Shown piece by piece: positions 10,715 through 22,809 of a stretch of DNA of 64,000 bases. The DNA comes from Drosophila pseudoobscura (Eukaryota > Arthropoda > Insecta > Diptera > Drosophilidae), in contig NC_046683.1 in NCBI RefSeq assembly GCF_009870125.1, positions 34,611,869-34,675,868 on the forward strand, in the 5' to 3' direction. A program made the position numbers and the translations under genes. Position 1 is the stretch's first letter; every line of letters starts with the position of its first letter. The notes under the pieces were generated by a model. The model worked only from the letters and a program-made list of their open reading frames with translations. It searched no databases and was not told the origin of the DNA.

Positions 10715-10800
10715 GACTGTCGTGGCTAGAAGCACTACGTCTGAGCTAAGAATCTGCTCAGAATCTTAGCTCAGACGTAGTGCTTCTAGCCACGACAGTC
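10715..10800. repeat. 42-bp snap-back inverted duplication at the gag-pol junction
   Basis: Arms 10715-10756 and 10759-10800 are inverted copies matching at 41 of 42 positions with a 2-nt spacer. The right arm is native protease coding sequence (L-A-T-T-V-I-M aligns with L-A-T-A-T-V-L-V in the sister BEL copy near 27170). The left arm is therefore the inserted inverted copy. Confidence 0.9.
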
Positions 10801-13800
10801 ATTATGATAAAGAGTCGATTTGGTGATCTTCTTCCTTGCCGGGCTTTTCTGGATTCAGGCTCTCAGATTAATTTAATTACCTCTCGCTTTGCTCAGAAGC
10901 TTCAGCTGAAACGAGCCAAAGGCCTGGTATCAGTATCCGGTATCGGCGCTGATTCTGCATTTCACACGGAAGGTTCAGTTAATTTGGTCATTCAATCCAG
11001 GACTTCCGATTACTTCACGAGTCTCACAGCTCTCGTTGATCCACGTATTACAGGAAACCAGCCTGCTTCTTCATTTGATGTATCCAAATGGGAAATGCCA
11101 TTCAATATCAGCCTTGCTGACCCACACTTCAACAAATCTCAGCGCATCGATGTACTTATTGGAGCCAGCTTATTTTACGTCATTTTATGCGTTGGACAGA
11201 TCAAATTGGAGAGGGGACTTCCTATAATACAAAAAACCCGTCTCGGCTGGGTTGTCACAGGTGGAGGTCATTACTCCCACAGCTCAGTGCTCCTAGCTGC
11301 CTTTAGTTCGACGGAATTGAGTCAAACGCCTACCGTTGGTTTGGATGAGCTAGTGCGAATGTTCTGGAAAGTGGAAAACTGCCACGGTCCCGCTACAGAA
11401 GCAACAAAGGAGGAAATTGCTTACGAGGAACATTTCAAAAAACATTGCGGTCGGCTTCCAAGTGGCGAGTACTGCGTTCAATTGCCTTTAAAGCTGAGTG
11501 ACAGTCTTCTTGGAGATTCTTATCAACAAGCCTATCGCAGATTCCTCAATCTAGAGCGCAAGTTGGTTCGCAAACCACTTCTCAAGGCCCAATACGCCGC
11601 ATTTATAAAGGAATACGTCGATTTGAATCACATGTCCCCTGTCAAAGGTGACGTACTTAAACAATACAAATTTGTTCTTCCTCATCACTGCGTCTTAAGA
11701 GAAGACAAAACCACCACAAAACTCCGAGTAGTTTTCGACGGATCCGCTTGTACATCTAGAGGATATTCCCTCAACGATGTATTGATGTCAGGCCCAACAA
11801 TTCAGCCGAAGTTTGTTACGACTCTTCTTCGATGTCGTACCGTTCGCATAGCATTGACTGGTGACATTTGTAAAATGTATAGATTCGTCCGTGTCTCGCC
11901 TTAAGATAGTTTTCTGCAGTGCATACTGTGGCGTGACTCACCCCTCGAGGAGCTAAGAACATTCCAGCTGGATACCGTGACCTATGGAACGAAACCAGCA
12001 GCATTTCTGGCCGTCCGTTCTATGCACCAACTAGCGGCAGACGAGAGTTCGTCATATCCAATTGGCTCTGAAGTTGTGCTGCGGGACTTTTACGTGGATG
12101 ATTTGCTAACGGGGGGAGATACTACAAATGAGGTGCTGGAAATAATTCGCCAGGTGTCAGGACTCTTACCCAAAGGAAATTTCAAAATCAGGAAATGGTG
12201 TTCCAACGATACATCTGTACTCGATCAAACACCCAGTGAAGATAGGGAAACATTTGTTAAAATTACCGATGGCAGCGATGTAAATAAGATGCTAGGTTTA
12301 GCATGGAATCCTACTTCGGATGAGCTATTATTTTCATTCTGTCCCAATCAAGCCCCTTCGAAACCAACTAAGCGAGTCGTATTGTCAACTATTGCACGAT
12401 TTTATGGTCCACTCGGACTTATAGGGTAATTAGCAGTAATTACCAAAGTAAAAATATTTCTACAGCAGCTGTGGAAAGAAAAGCTTCATTGGGATGAAAG
12501 TCTGCCAGTCTTATTACGCACAACTTGGATCAACTTTATTCAGCAGTTTGACTCTATGCAATAAATTTCTTTCCCGCGCCTATCGTTTCTTCGAAGCAGC
12601 AACCTTGAAATGCATGGATTTTTTTATGCTTATGGAGCTTGCATCTACGCTGTTTCGCAAGGCGACAATGGAGTCAAGCAAAATCTTCTATCTTCCAGAT
12701 CTCGTGTAGCGCCACTGAAGACTATCACAATACCCAAGTTGGAATTATTTGGTGCAGCGCTACTCGCCCAGCTTATGCATGAAGTGTCTTTGATGAACTT
12801 CAATTGCTCTCATTATTGCTAGTGTGACTCCACAGTCGTTTTGGCTTGGATCAAGAATCAACCATCCAACTTCAATGTACTTGTCGCTAATAGACTTTCT
12901 GTTATTCAGGAACTCACATTTGGAATGTCTTGGCTGCAGGTGCCAACTGATCTAAACCCTGCCGATATGCTTTCTCGAGGATCAGTACCAGCTGAGCTCA
13001 TCAATTCTCATCTTTGGAAGTATGGACCGTCATACTTGACAGCCGGTAAGGATCAATGGCCAAGTACGCCTGCTCTTCCAGAGCCAGTATTGGAGGCACG
13101 AAAAACCATACAAATTACAAACTGCGCGTCAAGATATTTGGTGGAAGAATTAAAGTTTGTAAATTCCATTCCCAAGCTGCAACCAATTTTTGCGTATGTA
13201 TGCAAATTCATTCATCAACGAAAATATCGAATAACTGTGGAGGACTTGCGTTTGGGAACCGAACTGCTGTAATATGTCAATATTATAATTATTACACTGG
13301 TACTTCTGTGCCGTTTGACTTTAGTTTTTCGAATGTCTTTATTGAATATATTCGTATAGCTAAGACCGCATAGCTGCGTTGCCGGTTACGCCAACAGCGG
13401 AGCGGCTTCATACATATTTTGTCTTATCAGCATAATCGGGAGTACATATGTATATATATATATATATGCTACAAGTGGTCAGCGTAGGAATGCTGACTTA
13501 GCTTAGCTCATAAGCGGCGATCATATTGCACGCACACTTGAAATGGTTTTGGTTGTGTATTGTGCAACAATGTGTTGCTGATATATTTATGCTTAGCCGA
13601 TGGGTACAGTGTACCCTCAATATATGCACATACTACACTGCTTCTTCGCCTTACTTAGCATTCTCGTCTATCTACTGAAATAAGAGCCCTGGAAACCCGA
13701 AAGGACATCAAGGCTTCAAGCTCAATCGCCTCTCTTTCGCCATTTTTAGATGATTGCGGTTTGCTTCGAGTTGGAGGGCGTCTTAAAAACTCTACCTTGG

Positions 13801-14955
13801 ACTTCGAGGCACGGCATCCCATAATATTGCCCAGGAATCATTCCATCACTTCTGCTCTGATACGGCACTTACACGAAAAACACCTTCACGCTGGACCCCA
13901 GTCGCTATTAGCCATCATTCCTCAAACGTACTGGCCAATCGGTGGCCGAAAGACCGTAGCACACGTAATCCAAAAGTGTGTCAGATGCTTTAGAGTGAAG
14001 CCTCGAACTCTAGAGCAAATAATGGCAGATCTTCCGGTGGACAGAGCTAGCGAATCTCGTGCATTTTAAGTTACCGGCGTTGACTATTGCGGTCCGTTCC
14101 TGTATAAATCAGAAGTTCGAAAACGGCCCCCACTAATGTGCTACATGAGCATTTTTATATGTTTCTCCACTAAGGCGGTTCACATTGAGCTTGTGAAGGA
14201 TCTTTCAACGTCAGCGTTCCTCTCTGCTCTTCGCCGTTTTATTTGCACCCGTGGAAGACCGATTCGTATTTGGTCAGATAATGCCACAAATTTTGTTGGA
14301 GCTCGGAACGCGCTAGCGGAACTTAAGTCGCTATTCCTAAGCGGCAGTCATAAAGAGGCCGTGCATCAAGCTTGTCTCGACGATTGCATCGACTATCGTT
14401 TCATTCCCCCTAGATCGCCAAATTTTGGAGGATTGTGCGAGGCGTCAGTCAAGCTCGCTAAATATCATCTTCGACGTGCCCTTGGATCCTCGCATTTTGG
14501 ATTTGATGAGCTGCGCACTCTCGCGTGCAATATCTGTGCAATCATTAATTCAAGGCCATTGTTTTCTCTTACAGAGAACCCTGCAGATCTCGATGTACTC
14601 ACGCCCAGCATTTTCTGGTTGGCGCCCCTATCACAACCTTCTTGGAGCCAGACTTGGTTCATTTAAACGTCTATCGCTTGGACCGTTGGCAGAAGGTCAC
14701 ACAGCTTTAGCAAATCTTTTGGTCTTGCTGGTGACTATCTTATTTAACCAGTCTTCAAGAAAGAACGAAGTGGCGCACCCGGAATCCTGAGCTTCACGTC
14801 AATGGTGTCGTTCTTGTTAAGGACAAGAACTTCCCTCCTCTGAAGTGGCCTTTAGCGAGAATCCTCGAGCTCATCCCAGGAGCTGATGGCGTATCTCGAG
14901 TCGCCTTGATCAGGATGGCTACAGGTGTCAGCCGAAGAGCACTTGCAAAATGATG
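10780..14955 (+). pseudogene. pol: BEL Pol (protease-RT-RNase H-integrase), multiply interrupted
   Basis: Near full-length Pol remnant. Protease: F-L-D-S-G-S-Q near 10850. RT: R-V-V-F-D-G-S-A near 11735 and the catalytic D-F-Y-V-D-D-L near 12090. RNase H runs from about 12600 to 12990 (C-D-S-T-V-V-L-A-W, L-N-P-A-D-M-L-S-R-G). Integrase has a zinc finger near 13880-13990 and a catalytic core 14085-14460 (I-R-I-W-S-D-N-A-T-N-F-V-G then P-N-F-G-G-L-C-E-A). The C-terminal module V-V-L-V-K-D-K-N-F-P-P-L-K-W lies near 14810. In-frame stops lie at 11902, 12427, 12546 region, 12820 and 14067, a frameshift lies near 14640, and a solo LTR at 13268-13637 splits it. It cannot encode a functional polyprotein. 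Confidence 0.9.
13268..13637 (-). repeat. Solo LTR of a Gypsy-type element (412/blood-like)
   Basis: 370 bp, TGTAATATG...CATACTACA, flanked by the 4-bp direct repeat CTGC (13264-13267 and 13638-13641). Removing it plus one CTGC restores the BEL reading (L-G-T-E-L-L then L-R-L-T). In minus sense it starts TGTAGTATGTGCATATAT and has an AATAAAG signal near its 3' end, resembling from memory the 412/blood/mdg1-type LTRs. It contains a (TA)n run near 13451-13467. Confidence 0.85.
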
Positions 14956-14999
14956 TCTATTGCCTCTACGAGATGAGGTGATAGGCATGGATCCTTCCA

Positions 15000-15010
15000 C
15001 GGGGGAAGTA
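15000..15010 (+). other. Polypurine tract of the BEL element
   Basis: CGGGGGAAGTA immediately precedes the 3' LTR start TGTTCGGG. Confidence 0.7.
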
Positions 15011-15486
15011 TGTTCGGGCGAGGCCCGGCTGTAAATTTTGTACCATCTTTCTATTGCCTATCAATTCACTTCTCTCCATTTTGGTCATTATACTAAACTA
15101 ACGTAACGTAAGCGTAGCTTTATCTATGCTCGCTCAGCAATATGCTCTCATTTAATCATCTATTCTTTATCTATGATCCATCTTGTTGTCTTTTCTTTCG
15201 TATGCCGTCGCTAAACCGTCAGCAGCTGCGCTTGCTCTAGCAGTTACCGCTTTATATTGTTGGAGAACAGCTAATTTTTGTCCCCAATCTATTACTTTGG
15301 CTCGAGATCGGCTCGCTTGCCTCATCCAAGTGTACCACTCTCTAATACTATTGTAAAAGGTTCTGGCATCTTCGGCCACCATCAACACACAAAAAACCTA
15401 TAATAAAATATATAACGTTTCTGAAATTATTAATTTGTGAAATTCTTGAACAATTATAGTCAGCGAAAAAGCTCGTTGTCTCAACA
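15011..15486 (+). repeat. 3' LTR of the BEL element
   Basis: 476 bp matching 8629-9116 with scattered substitutions and short indels. It ends GTCTCAACA before the flank ATAAC. Confidence 0.9.
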
Positions 15487-15809
15487 ATAACATTAAGATT
15501 ATTTTGGATCATATTTAGATCCTCATGATCGGGACTTCCGGCTATATATTTCCATGCCGTGCCGATCATATCTATAAATCTACTGTGTCGAATGGGAGTA
15601 AGTGTATTTAATATAATGTAAGTTTGGTTTATGGTTCAAGGTATTGTAAAAATCATTATATTTTAGATCTTTTTTGATGTACCAAAGAGTTTGGTCTAGA
15701 GTTTGTTTTATTAGTGTTGAATGACATGAATTCGTTTTGTGTGTTCTGAGGTTAGTTTGCCTGTTTTAGTATGAATGGTTATAACATGACTATCGGTATA
15801 GTTGGTTAT
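15487..15809 (-). pseudogene. env: Errantivirus-like env, upstream part (interrupted)
   Basis: Minus-strand env sequence that becomes contiguous with 8628 once the BEL element is removed. Near 15487-15570 it reads I-G-T-A-W-K-Y-I-A-G-S-P-D-H-E-D and a following N-N-L-N-V-I, matching the conserved region just after the subunit cleavage site of errantivirus-type envelopes. The usual basic cleavage motif is not clearly kept upstream. Further upstream (to 15809) the frame is stop-ridden, and it is cut off by a Helitron fragment. No receptor-binding region is present. Confidence 0.6.
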
Positions 15810-16080
15810 TATACCCGATACTCAAAATGAGTATTGGGGTGTATTCGATTTGTGGTAAAAGTGGATGTGTGTAACGTCCAGAAGGAATCGTTTCCGACCC
15901 CATAAAGCGTATATATTCTTGATCAGCACCAATTGCCGAGTCGATTGAGCCCTGTCTGTCTGTCCGTCCGTCCGTATATCCGTCTGTACGTCCCCTTCAG
16001 CGCCTAGTGCTCAAAGACTATAAGAGCTAGAGCAACGACATTTTATCTCCGGACTTCTGTGATATATCACTGCTACAAGC
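15810..16080 (+). mobile_element. Helitron-like SGM/ISY-type repeat, 5' fragment
   Basis: Starts TATACCCGATACTCAAAATG, the same 5' end as the complete copies at 30522 and 40597, and runs through the (TCTGTCCG)-rich stretch near 15950-15990. It stops abruptly at about 16080, where CR1 ORF1 sequence begins. Non-coding. Confidence 0.85.
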
Positions 16081-19059
16081 AGTGTTCGCTAGTTGTCCCG
16101 TCTCTCCCGATCCCACCAGTAAATAGACGTTCCGGACCTCCGGATATTGCCACCACAGGTACTAGGCCTGTGGTGACTAAACCACTGGTGGTAGTCCCAC
16201 CAAAACGACAAGTTTTTGTTTCATGGCTGGCCTTTGATCTCACATCTAATGATGTAATTGCTTTTATTCAAAGCAAAAAAAAAGCCGTAGGGTTAAAGGT
16301 GGAGAAATTTAACTTCTCTTATGCCAGGGAGATAGCCTCGTTTAAGAGAAGCATCTCCCCAACTCAATTTGACACCATTTGCTCCGCCAAATTTTGGCCG
16401 GAGCATTTGGTGGTGAAGGAGTTTAAGGCTAAGAAGAAGAATAGGCCCCCCATATCCCTTCCAAATCTTTCCAGTGTGACACCCTCAACCTCAACTTCCT
16501 CTTCCTCAACTTCCCGTCTTGCTTCCACCTTCCCAAAAAACTATCTTCTCTTTTAGTAACCTATCGGAATGTAAGAGGCTTGCGTAGTAAGCTCAGCATT
16601 CTTTTCCGGGATAGTGTTGCATTTGCTTCCCACGTTATTGTGTTTACTGAAACCTGGTTAAAGCCGGACATTCTTAGTTTCGAGGTTTCGGCAGATCGGT
16701 ACACAACTTTCAGAAAGGACCGTTCGTCTCGACGTGCAGGAGGGGTTCTAATTGCAGTGGATTCTTACTTCACGTCAGAACACTTCACAGTCCAAGTTCA
16801 ACAGGAACTGGAATTCCTGTGTGTAAAACCGATTCTTCCCGCTTTCGCTATATTCATTACTTGCTCGAATATCCCACCTTCTTCGGATATTTCAATTTAT
16901 GAGCAGCACTTGTCCGCTTTAACCGCTGTTTCTTCCTCGGTAAACGAGTCTTGTATCCTAGTGCCCATATCACGACATGACTTTGTTCACAGCTTGCTTG
17001 ACCTGTCCCTGTCTTAAGTCAATCATGTGAAAAATTCCTTGGGTCGATTGCTTGATCTATGCTTTGTATCGGATCCGACCATAGTGTTCTTAACCCGACT
17101 TTCGAGGTGTCGCTAGATATAGGACCAACTGTATTGGATCGGTCGAGTAGACTACCTGCTTTCGTAAAGCCGAGTTTGCGAAGCTTAATAACCTCATTAG
17201 GGATTTTGATTGGTCCGCTTTGTACTTGTGCACTGATGTCACAAAAGCCACAAACATTTTTTACAATGCTCTTGGCACATTTTTTGATTCTTGTGTCCCG
17301 CTTTCTTGTCCGATTAGATCTGGAAAACCCCCTTGGTTAACCAAAGAGTTATCCAGTCTAAAAAACTTAAAATCAAGACTTTATAAAAATATAAATTTAT
17401 AAAAATAAAAATTTCAAGAAGTGGGCTCTCCTACTTCTTACTCTCGTTATGTAATAGCTCGGTCAAACTTTTCAGTTCTTAATGCTCAATGCTATAAGAA
17501 CTACCTATCTCGATGCAGGACACGTTTTTCTCAGGACCCTAAACAGTTTTACTGCCTCGTAAACAATAAGCGTAGAACGTCCGCACACCCATCCTGGCTA
17601 TCATTTTGTAATACGTCGGCAAATAATGATCAGGCAATTGCCGATCTTTTTGCCCAGTTTTTCCAAACCACCTATTCTGAGGAACGCTACTCTGGTCAAC
17701 CGTACCCATACGGATTACCGAGGTCGAACGGCATTTTCAGTCCCTTGTTAAATGAGTATTCCCTACTTCAAGATCTTCGACTAGTTAAGCCGGTGTTTTC
17801 ACCGGGTCCAGACGGGGTTCCAGGTTGTGTACTCAGGTACTGCGCCGAGGCTCGGTGTGGACCTTTGCTTAAACTATTCACCCTGTCCATGGATTGCTTC
17901 CCCCCAATCTGGAAGGAATCGTTCATAATTCCTCTCTATAAAAAAGGTAGCAAGTCTGATGCAAAAAATTATAGAGGTATAGCAAAGTTATCCGCTATTC
18001 CCAAAATGTTTGAGAAGGTTTTAACTCCGCACTTGCAACATCTCTGCAAATCACTTATATCTCCAACTCAGCATGGATTTATAAGGCGGCGATCAACCAC
18101 CACGAACTTGTTAGAGTTTACCTCTTTCATTATTAAAGGTTTTCATGGTAACTTACAGACCGATGTTATTTACACCGACTTTAGTAAAGCATTAGCACAT
18201 AAACTTGACCTTTTAGGGTTCCCGCCCAACCTCCTGAGATGGATTTGTAGCTATCTTTATTCTAGGTCTCAAAGAGTCCTCTTCAAAAACCCACTTTCTT
18301 TACCAGTAAAGGTTTCTTCTGGAGTACCACAAGGCAGCCGTCTAGGCCCCTTACTCTACACACTCTTTATTAATGACTTGCCTTCAGTATTAACATACTC
18401 TCGAGTACTTATGTATGCGGATGATGTTAAACTCTGTGTCCAGTACAAGGACATTTCATTTCATTCTCGCTTGCAATCCGATCTCAATATCTTTCAGTCA
18501 TGGTTTTGTGAAAACTTGTTACACCTTAATGCCTCAAAGCGCAAAGTTATGACATTTCATCGTTCTAGCCCTTTGTTGGTTCTCTTGAGAGAATTACCCT
18601 GGTGGATGATCTAACACCCAGATCATGTTAGACCCCAAATTAAAGTTTTCCGAACACATTTCTACCATGGTAAATAAGGCCATGGGCGTGCTTGGGTTTA
18701 TAAAGAGGTGGTCAAAGGAATTTGACGACCCCTATATGACAAAGACTCTCTATACCTCGCTTGATCGTCCGATCTTAGAATACGGCTCCTGTGTATGGTG
18801 CCCTCAGTACAAAGTACATCAGGACCGTATAGAATCAGTACAGAAAAACTTTTTACTCCTATTACTTTTATTCCTATTAGACTGACTAGAAATTTTATAC
18901 CGTTGTTCTTTCCACTTTGTAGATCGAATTATTCCTTGCATGAACCGTTTAGGGTCTTATGCTCGGATTATAATTCCCTCTACCATATTATATCCAACAC
19001 TAATTCTCTTCCTCTTATTAAATACTTAATCCTTACACACCTTTCTATTAATTAGTAGC
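16081..19059 (+). mobile_element. 5'-truncated, decayed CR1-like non-LTR copy
   Basis: Collinear with 34855-38140 of the near full-length copy. It holds the last third of ORF1 (to 16555) and ORF2. Compared with the intact copy it has several losses. About 48 bp is missing near 16938. A gap near 17085 removes the end of the endonuclease. A short AT-rich duplication lies near 17390. The RT motif F-D-S-V-N-H-S is deleted near 18192. The frame breaks at about 18610, and a large deletion near 18868 joins the RT to the extreme C-terminus. The 3' UTR is absent, cut at the LTR edge at 19060. Confidence 0.85.
16560..19059 (+). pseudogene. CR1-like ORF2 (endonuclease-RT), broken
   Basis: ORF2 remnant. 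Endonuclease N-terminus 16580-17010 (N-V-R-G near 16571, F-T-E-T-W-L, G-G-V-L-I-A). The RT lies in the long open piece 17421-18614 (K-N-Y-R-G-I-A, Q-H-G-F-I-R-R-R-S-T, S-S-G-V-P-Q-G-S, L-M-Y-A-D-D-V-K-L near 18408). Stops and frameshifts separate the endonuclease, RT and C-terminal parts, and the segment between F-S-K-A and L-A-H-K has lost several codons relative to the copy at 37060. The catalytic YADD remains readable, but no continuous protein can be made. Confidence 0.85.
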
Positions 19060-19308
19060 TGTAGTTGAACAATTAGAAGAGTTTTTCTAATGAATTAACC
19101 GAAAACTTTGGGTGGCTGTAATTTAAATTATTTATTCGGCGAAAAATTGATACGCTCGATCTATTTCAATGTTAGCGAACAACTATATTTCCTTCACAAT
19201 TCAAATCTCTCACTCTAGCTAACCTACGGTGGCAAAGCGGGGCGAATTCGCCAAGAGCGAGAGAGCGAGCTTTTATTGCGTTCCCGCTTTGCCCTAGCCT
19301 AACTTACA
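19060..19308 (-). repeat. Probable LTR of a BEL/Pao fragment
   Basis: Between the broken CR1 end and the BEL integrase. The plus strand reads TGTAGTTGAACAATTAG... to ...CTAACTTACA, giving TG...CA ends, and it lies downstream (minus sense) of integrase, as a 3' LTR should. An AATAAA-type signal lies in minus sense near 19130. No second copy is in the window, so the edges are estimates. Confidence 0.45.
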
Positions 19309-20685
19309 CTAGACTTCATAATTAAGATCAATAACTAATAATCGCCGCCATGGATGGAAGGTCACGCAACACCGGCCCCGTTGAACGCCTGCATCGGCTT
19401 CAACACATTGGGAGCGGCGCTAATTTGTGTATGGCCCGCCGAAAAACCGCTCCAGTGCTAGTCCTTATTTCGACGACCCTGACCATGCCGTCCTTTCCTG
19501 CGTGCGTGGCGATGACCCTCCCCACGAGCCACTCCTGAGGCGGCTGATTGTCCTTGGCCACGATGACGAGGTCTCCTTCCTCGAGGTTCGGTTGCTGCTG
19601 GTGCCATTTGCCCCGAACTTGCAGCCCCAGGACATATTCGCGGGACCATCGCTGCCAAAACGCTTGCCTGACTGACGAGACAAGTCGCCATCGCCGCAAG
19701 CAACTGAGACTCTCCTGGTCCGGAGTCCGCAGTGCTGGGGGGGCGATGAGCGACCCGCCTGTCAGCAGGTGCCCGGGTGTTAGGGCCTCGCCGTCGCTTG
19801 GATCTTGGCTGATGGCTCCCAGCGGCCTCGAGTTCATTATGGCCTCGATGCCGATGAGGACTGTGGCGAGTTCTTCGGCGGTTAGGAGCGCGCTGCCTAC
19901 CGCCCGTAGGAGTAGGCTCTTGGCAGTTTTTACACCTGCCTCCCATAGCCCTCCCATGTCAGGAGCTCGCGGCGGTATGAACGCAAATTCGCATCCGTTT
20001 TTTGACGCAAAGTCGCGAATTGCGTCTCCCTGCTCCTTGAGCCTGATCCGTAGAGCGCTGAGATGGCGGCTCGCTCCGACGAAGTCCGTCCCGTTGTCGC
20101 AATGGACGAATTGGGGATATCCTCGGCGCCCGACGAACCTTTGGAAAGCCAACAAAAAACAGTCAGTGGTTAGATCGGAAACTATTTCTAGGTGAACCGC
20201 CTTGGACGCAAAACAAACAAAAAGCGCAATGTATGACTTGTTTGGGGGCCTTTCGCGAATTTTCAATGTCGTGTACACTGGTCCACAAAAATCAACGTCG
20301 CAAAATCAAATGGGCGAAGAGCACGGAGTCGATCCCCATTTCCCATGAGTTGCGTCAGCAATCGAGGCTTGCATTTAAAACAGCGCATACACGATCGAAC
20401 TGTCTGACGGTAGACCTCCTGAGCGTTCACTATCCAAACGCTCTGTCGAAGGATGCTCACAAGTGCTCGTGGGCCGACATGAAAATTCGAATGGTGCAGA
20501 TGACGAATATAGCTTCGCACGAATTGCGAGCGCTTAGTCAAAAGCAGAGGAAACTTGGCATCGTATGATATAGGAGCTTTGGCTAGTCGCCCCCCCACTC
20601 GCAACAACGAAAATTTGCACCAAGTCACTGTGTCTTCATGGATGAATGGGTTCAACCGCTGAAGACTAGGACCAATTGTAGATCC
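19309..20685 (-). pseudogene. pol: BEL/Pao integrase fragment
   Basis: Minus-strand end of a BEL-type Pol. The upstream piece (20263-20685) has F-S-L-L-R-V-G-G-R-L and the integrase zinc finger (H-L-H-H, C-M-R-C-F). The downstream piece (19400-20278) has the catalytic core (F-V-H-C-D-N-G-T-D-F-V-G then P-D-M-G-G-L-W-E-A) and the BEL C-terminal module (L-E-E-G-D-L-V-I-V). The two overlap in different frames near 20270, one frameshift apart. RT and RNase H are absent, so this is a 3' fragment joined at about 20690 to an oppositely oriented BEL fragment. Confidence 0.85.
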
Positions 20686-20689
20686 TTTC

Positions 20690-22800
20690 CTAATGTGGGT
20701 CTATCTGCAAATCCTAAGTGCACAAAAAGACAAGTCTCGTCCGATGTTTCACGGATATTCGATCCACTTGGACTCTTGGCACCCGTCGTGGTTTAGTCTA
20801 AGATTCTTTCTCAGCGACTATGGTTACTCAATCTCAATCTGGATTGGGATCATCCACTTCCAACAAAACTGGCTGACAATTGGCTGAAGTGGCGAGCTGA
20901 CCTCGACACATAACAGCAGTTTCAACCACCACGTTTGGTTGTCAACGACGCAGACAACATCGAGTTGCACGGATTCCAAGACGCTTCTATCAAGGCATAC
21001 GCTGTTGTAGTTTACAGCAGAGTAATACACGACGACGGCTCTGTGTCCGTATCTTTAGTGGCTGCAAAGACAAGGGTGGCTCCACTCAAGCAGCAATCCT
21101 TGCCATGCTTGGAGCTTTGCGGAGCACTTCTTCTGAGCCAACTCATACGATCAATTAAGGCTGGATTACGACACAGAGATACAATTGTATTTGCATGGTG
21201 CGACTCTACAATTGTTTTATCGTGGCTATCATATGCACCAGCCCAGCTGAAGACGTTTGTTGGCAATCAAACCTCGGCAATTCTGGATTCCATTACATGC
21301 CATGCTTGGCTTCATGTGGACTCCAAAACAATCGCAGCTGACTATGCGTCCAGAGGCCTCATGGCTGCTGACCTCATCGACTTTCAGCTGTGGTGGACTA
21401 GTCCTTCATGGCTACGTGACAACGATAAATTCTTGGTAAACTTGAACAACTCAAAGTTTTATGTTACGCTTTTAGAAACTGGCATACAAAACAAAGTCAA
21501 AACCAATTGTTTGTCTACATTGGCCGAATCAAAATTGGATAATCCACTGGAAGATCTAATAGCCCGAGTCTCCTCCTGGCGGAAGCTGGTGCACACTATT
21601 GGCTATGTCCTTCGCTTCATCCCACGCTCAAAACATCCATCTCGGGACAGGAGCTCCTAATATCTTACATTTCATGAGATCAGGACTACATGGATTCTGT
21701 GTTTGCGTTACGCGCAAACCTGCTTTCAAGATGACTACTATCTTCGGCGGACGATGGCATCATTCTCAATTCAAAGTAGAGGCGAAACATCCAGTTTTGC
21801 TGCCAAAGACTCATTGCATCACGAGCACCGGGTCAACCTCCACCCTGGTGTTTCTGCACTCTTCGTAATTGTTCAAAATCACGCACGAATGTTTGGCTGC
21901 ATGCATCACAGCAACGAATGGCTGATCTACCCAGCATTCATATCACACAAGCACTGCCATTTGTCAACACCGGTTGCGACTATGCTGGGCCAATCCTTCT
22001 CAAGGATGGCAAGGTTCGCAAACCAAGTATAAGCAAGAGCTATATATGCCTATTCGTTTGCATGGTCACATCGGCAATACATTTGGAACTTGCCACGAAT
22101 TTCACCACTGAAACGTTCCTGGCTGTACTGCGGTACTTCATATCTCTACGTGGCAAGTGTGCCAAAATCTACAGTGACAACGGCACAAATTTCATCGGCA
22201 CGAAACGCTCACTCGATGAAATGCAAACCCTACTGGCGTCACAGTAACACACCGACCTGGTTACTCATACCTGCCGGATGAAGACATACAATGGATATTT
22301 ATTCCGCGTGGTTCACCTCATTGGGGTGGAAAATGGAGAATCGGCAGTTCGATCTGTTAAACTGCACCTTCGACGAGTCGTCGGAACCACAATGCTTACA
22401 TTTGAGCAGATACGTACCCTACTTGCGCAAGTCAGCGCAGTGGTCAATTCACGTCTATACAACACACCGTATACTGCGGTCAACTATTTATCGCCGGTTC
22501 ACTTCTTAATTGGACGACCATTCACCACCATACCGGAGGCTGTGGGTCGATTGGGGTACTGGCAGAGTATCCAATCCATGTACCAATGCTTCTGGAAACA
22601 ATGGCATCTGGAGTACCTGACCACTCTGCAATATCGTCCAAAAAGGACCAAGTCAATCCTTAACATCTCGATCGGGGACGTTGTGCTTGTTAAGGAATCC
22701 AAATAGTTTGAACTAGAACTAGTTTGAGCTGTCAAGCTCAAGACCGCATCTGGAGAATTAACCCGACCAATTACTAAAATCGCGCCCTTTGTTTCAGGGC
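20690..22800 (+). pseudogene. pol: BEL/Pao RNase H-integrase fragment (different lineage)
   Basis: Plus-strand Pol remnant. The end of the RT/connection lies near 20757-20800 (R-I-F-D-P-L-G-L-L-A-P). RNase H is at 20935-21660 (H-G-F-Q-D-A-S-I-K-A-Y-A, P-C-L-E-L-C-G-A, C-D-S-T-I-V-L-S-W). A decayed integrase zinc finger is at 21700-21900. The integrase core is at 21918-22350 (C-D-Y-A-G-P-I, I-Y-S-D-N-G-T-N-F-I-G) and its C-terminus at 22380-22706. Several frameshifts and stops break it. Sequence and polarity differ from the adjacent minus-strand integrase, so this is a separate, possibly roo-like, lineage. It ends at a purine tract and LTR start near 22810. Confidence 0.8.
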
Positions 22801-22809
22801 GGGCCGGGA

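Larger units (their letters stand above)
8629..15486 (+). mobile_element. BEL/Pao LTR retrotransposon, nearly complete, inactive
   Basis: A plus-strand element with 5' LTR 8629-9116, tRNA-Trp PBS, gag, pol (protease, RT, RNase H, integrase), polypurine tract near 15000-15010 and 3' LTR 15011-15486. It sits inside the env remnant of a minus-strand errantivirus-like element. The flanks ATATC (left) and ATAAC (right) fit a 5-bp target duplication with one later substitution. Scattered in-frame stops, an internal inverted duplication and a solo-LTR insertion show it is an old copy. LTRs differ by small indels and substitutions. Confidence 0.9.
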
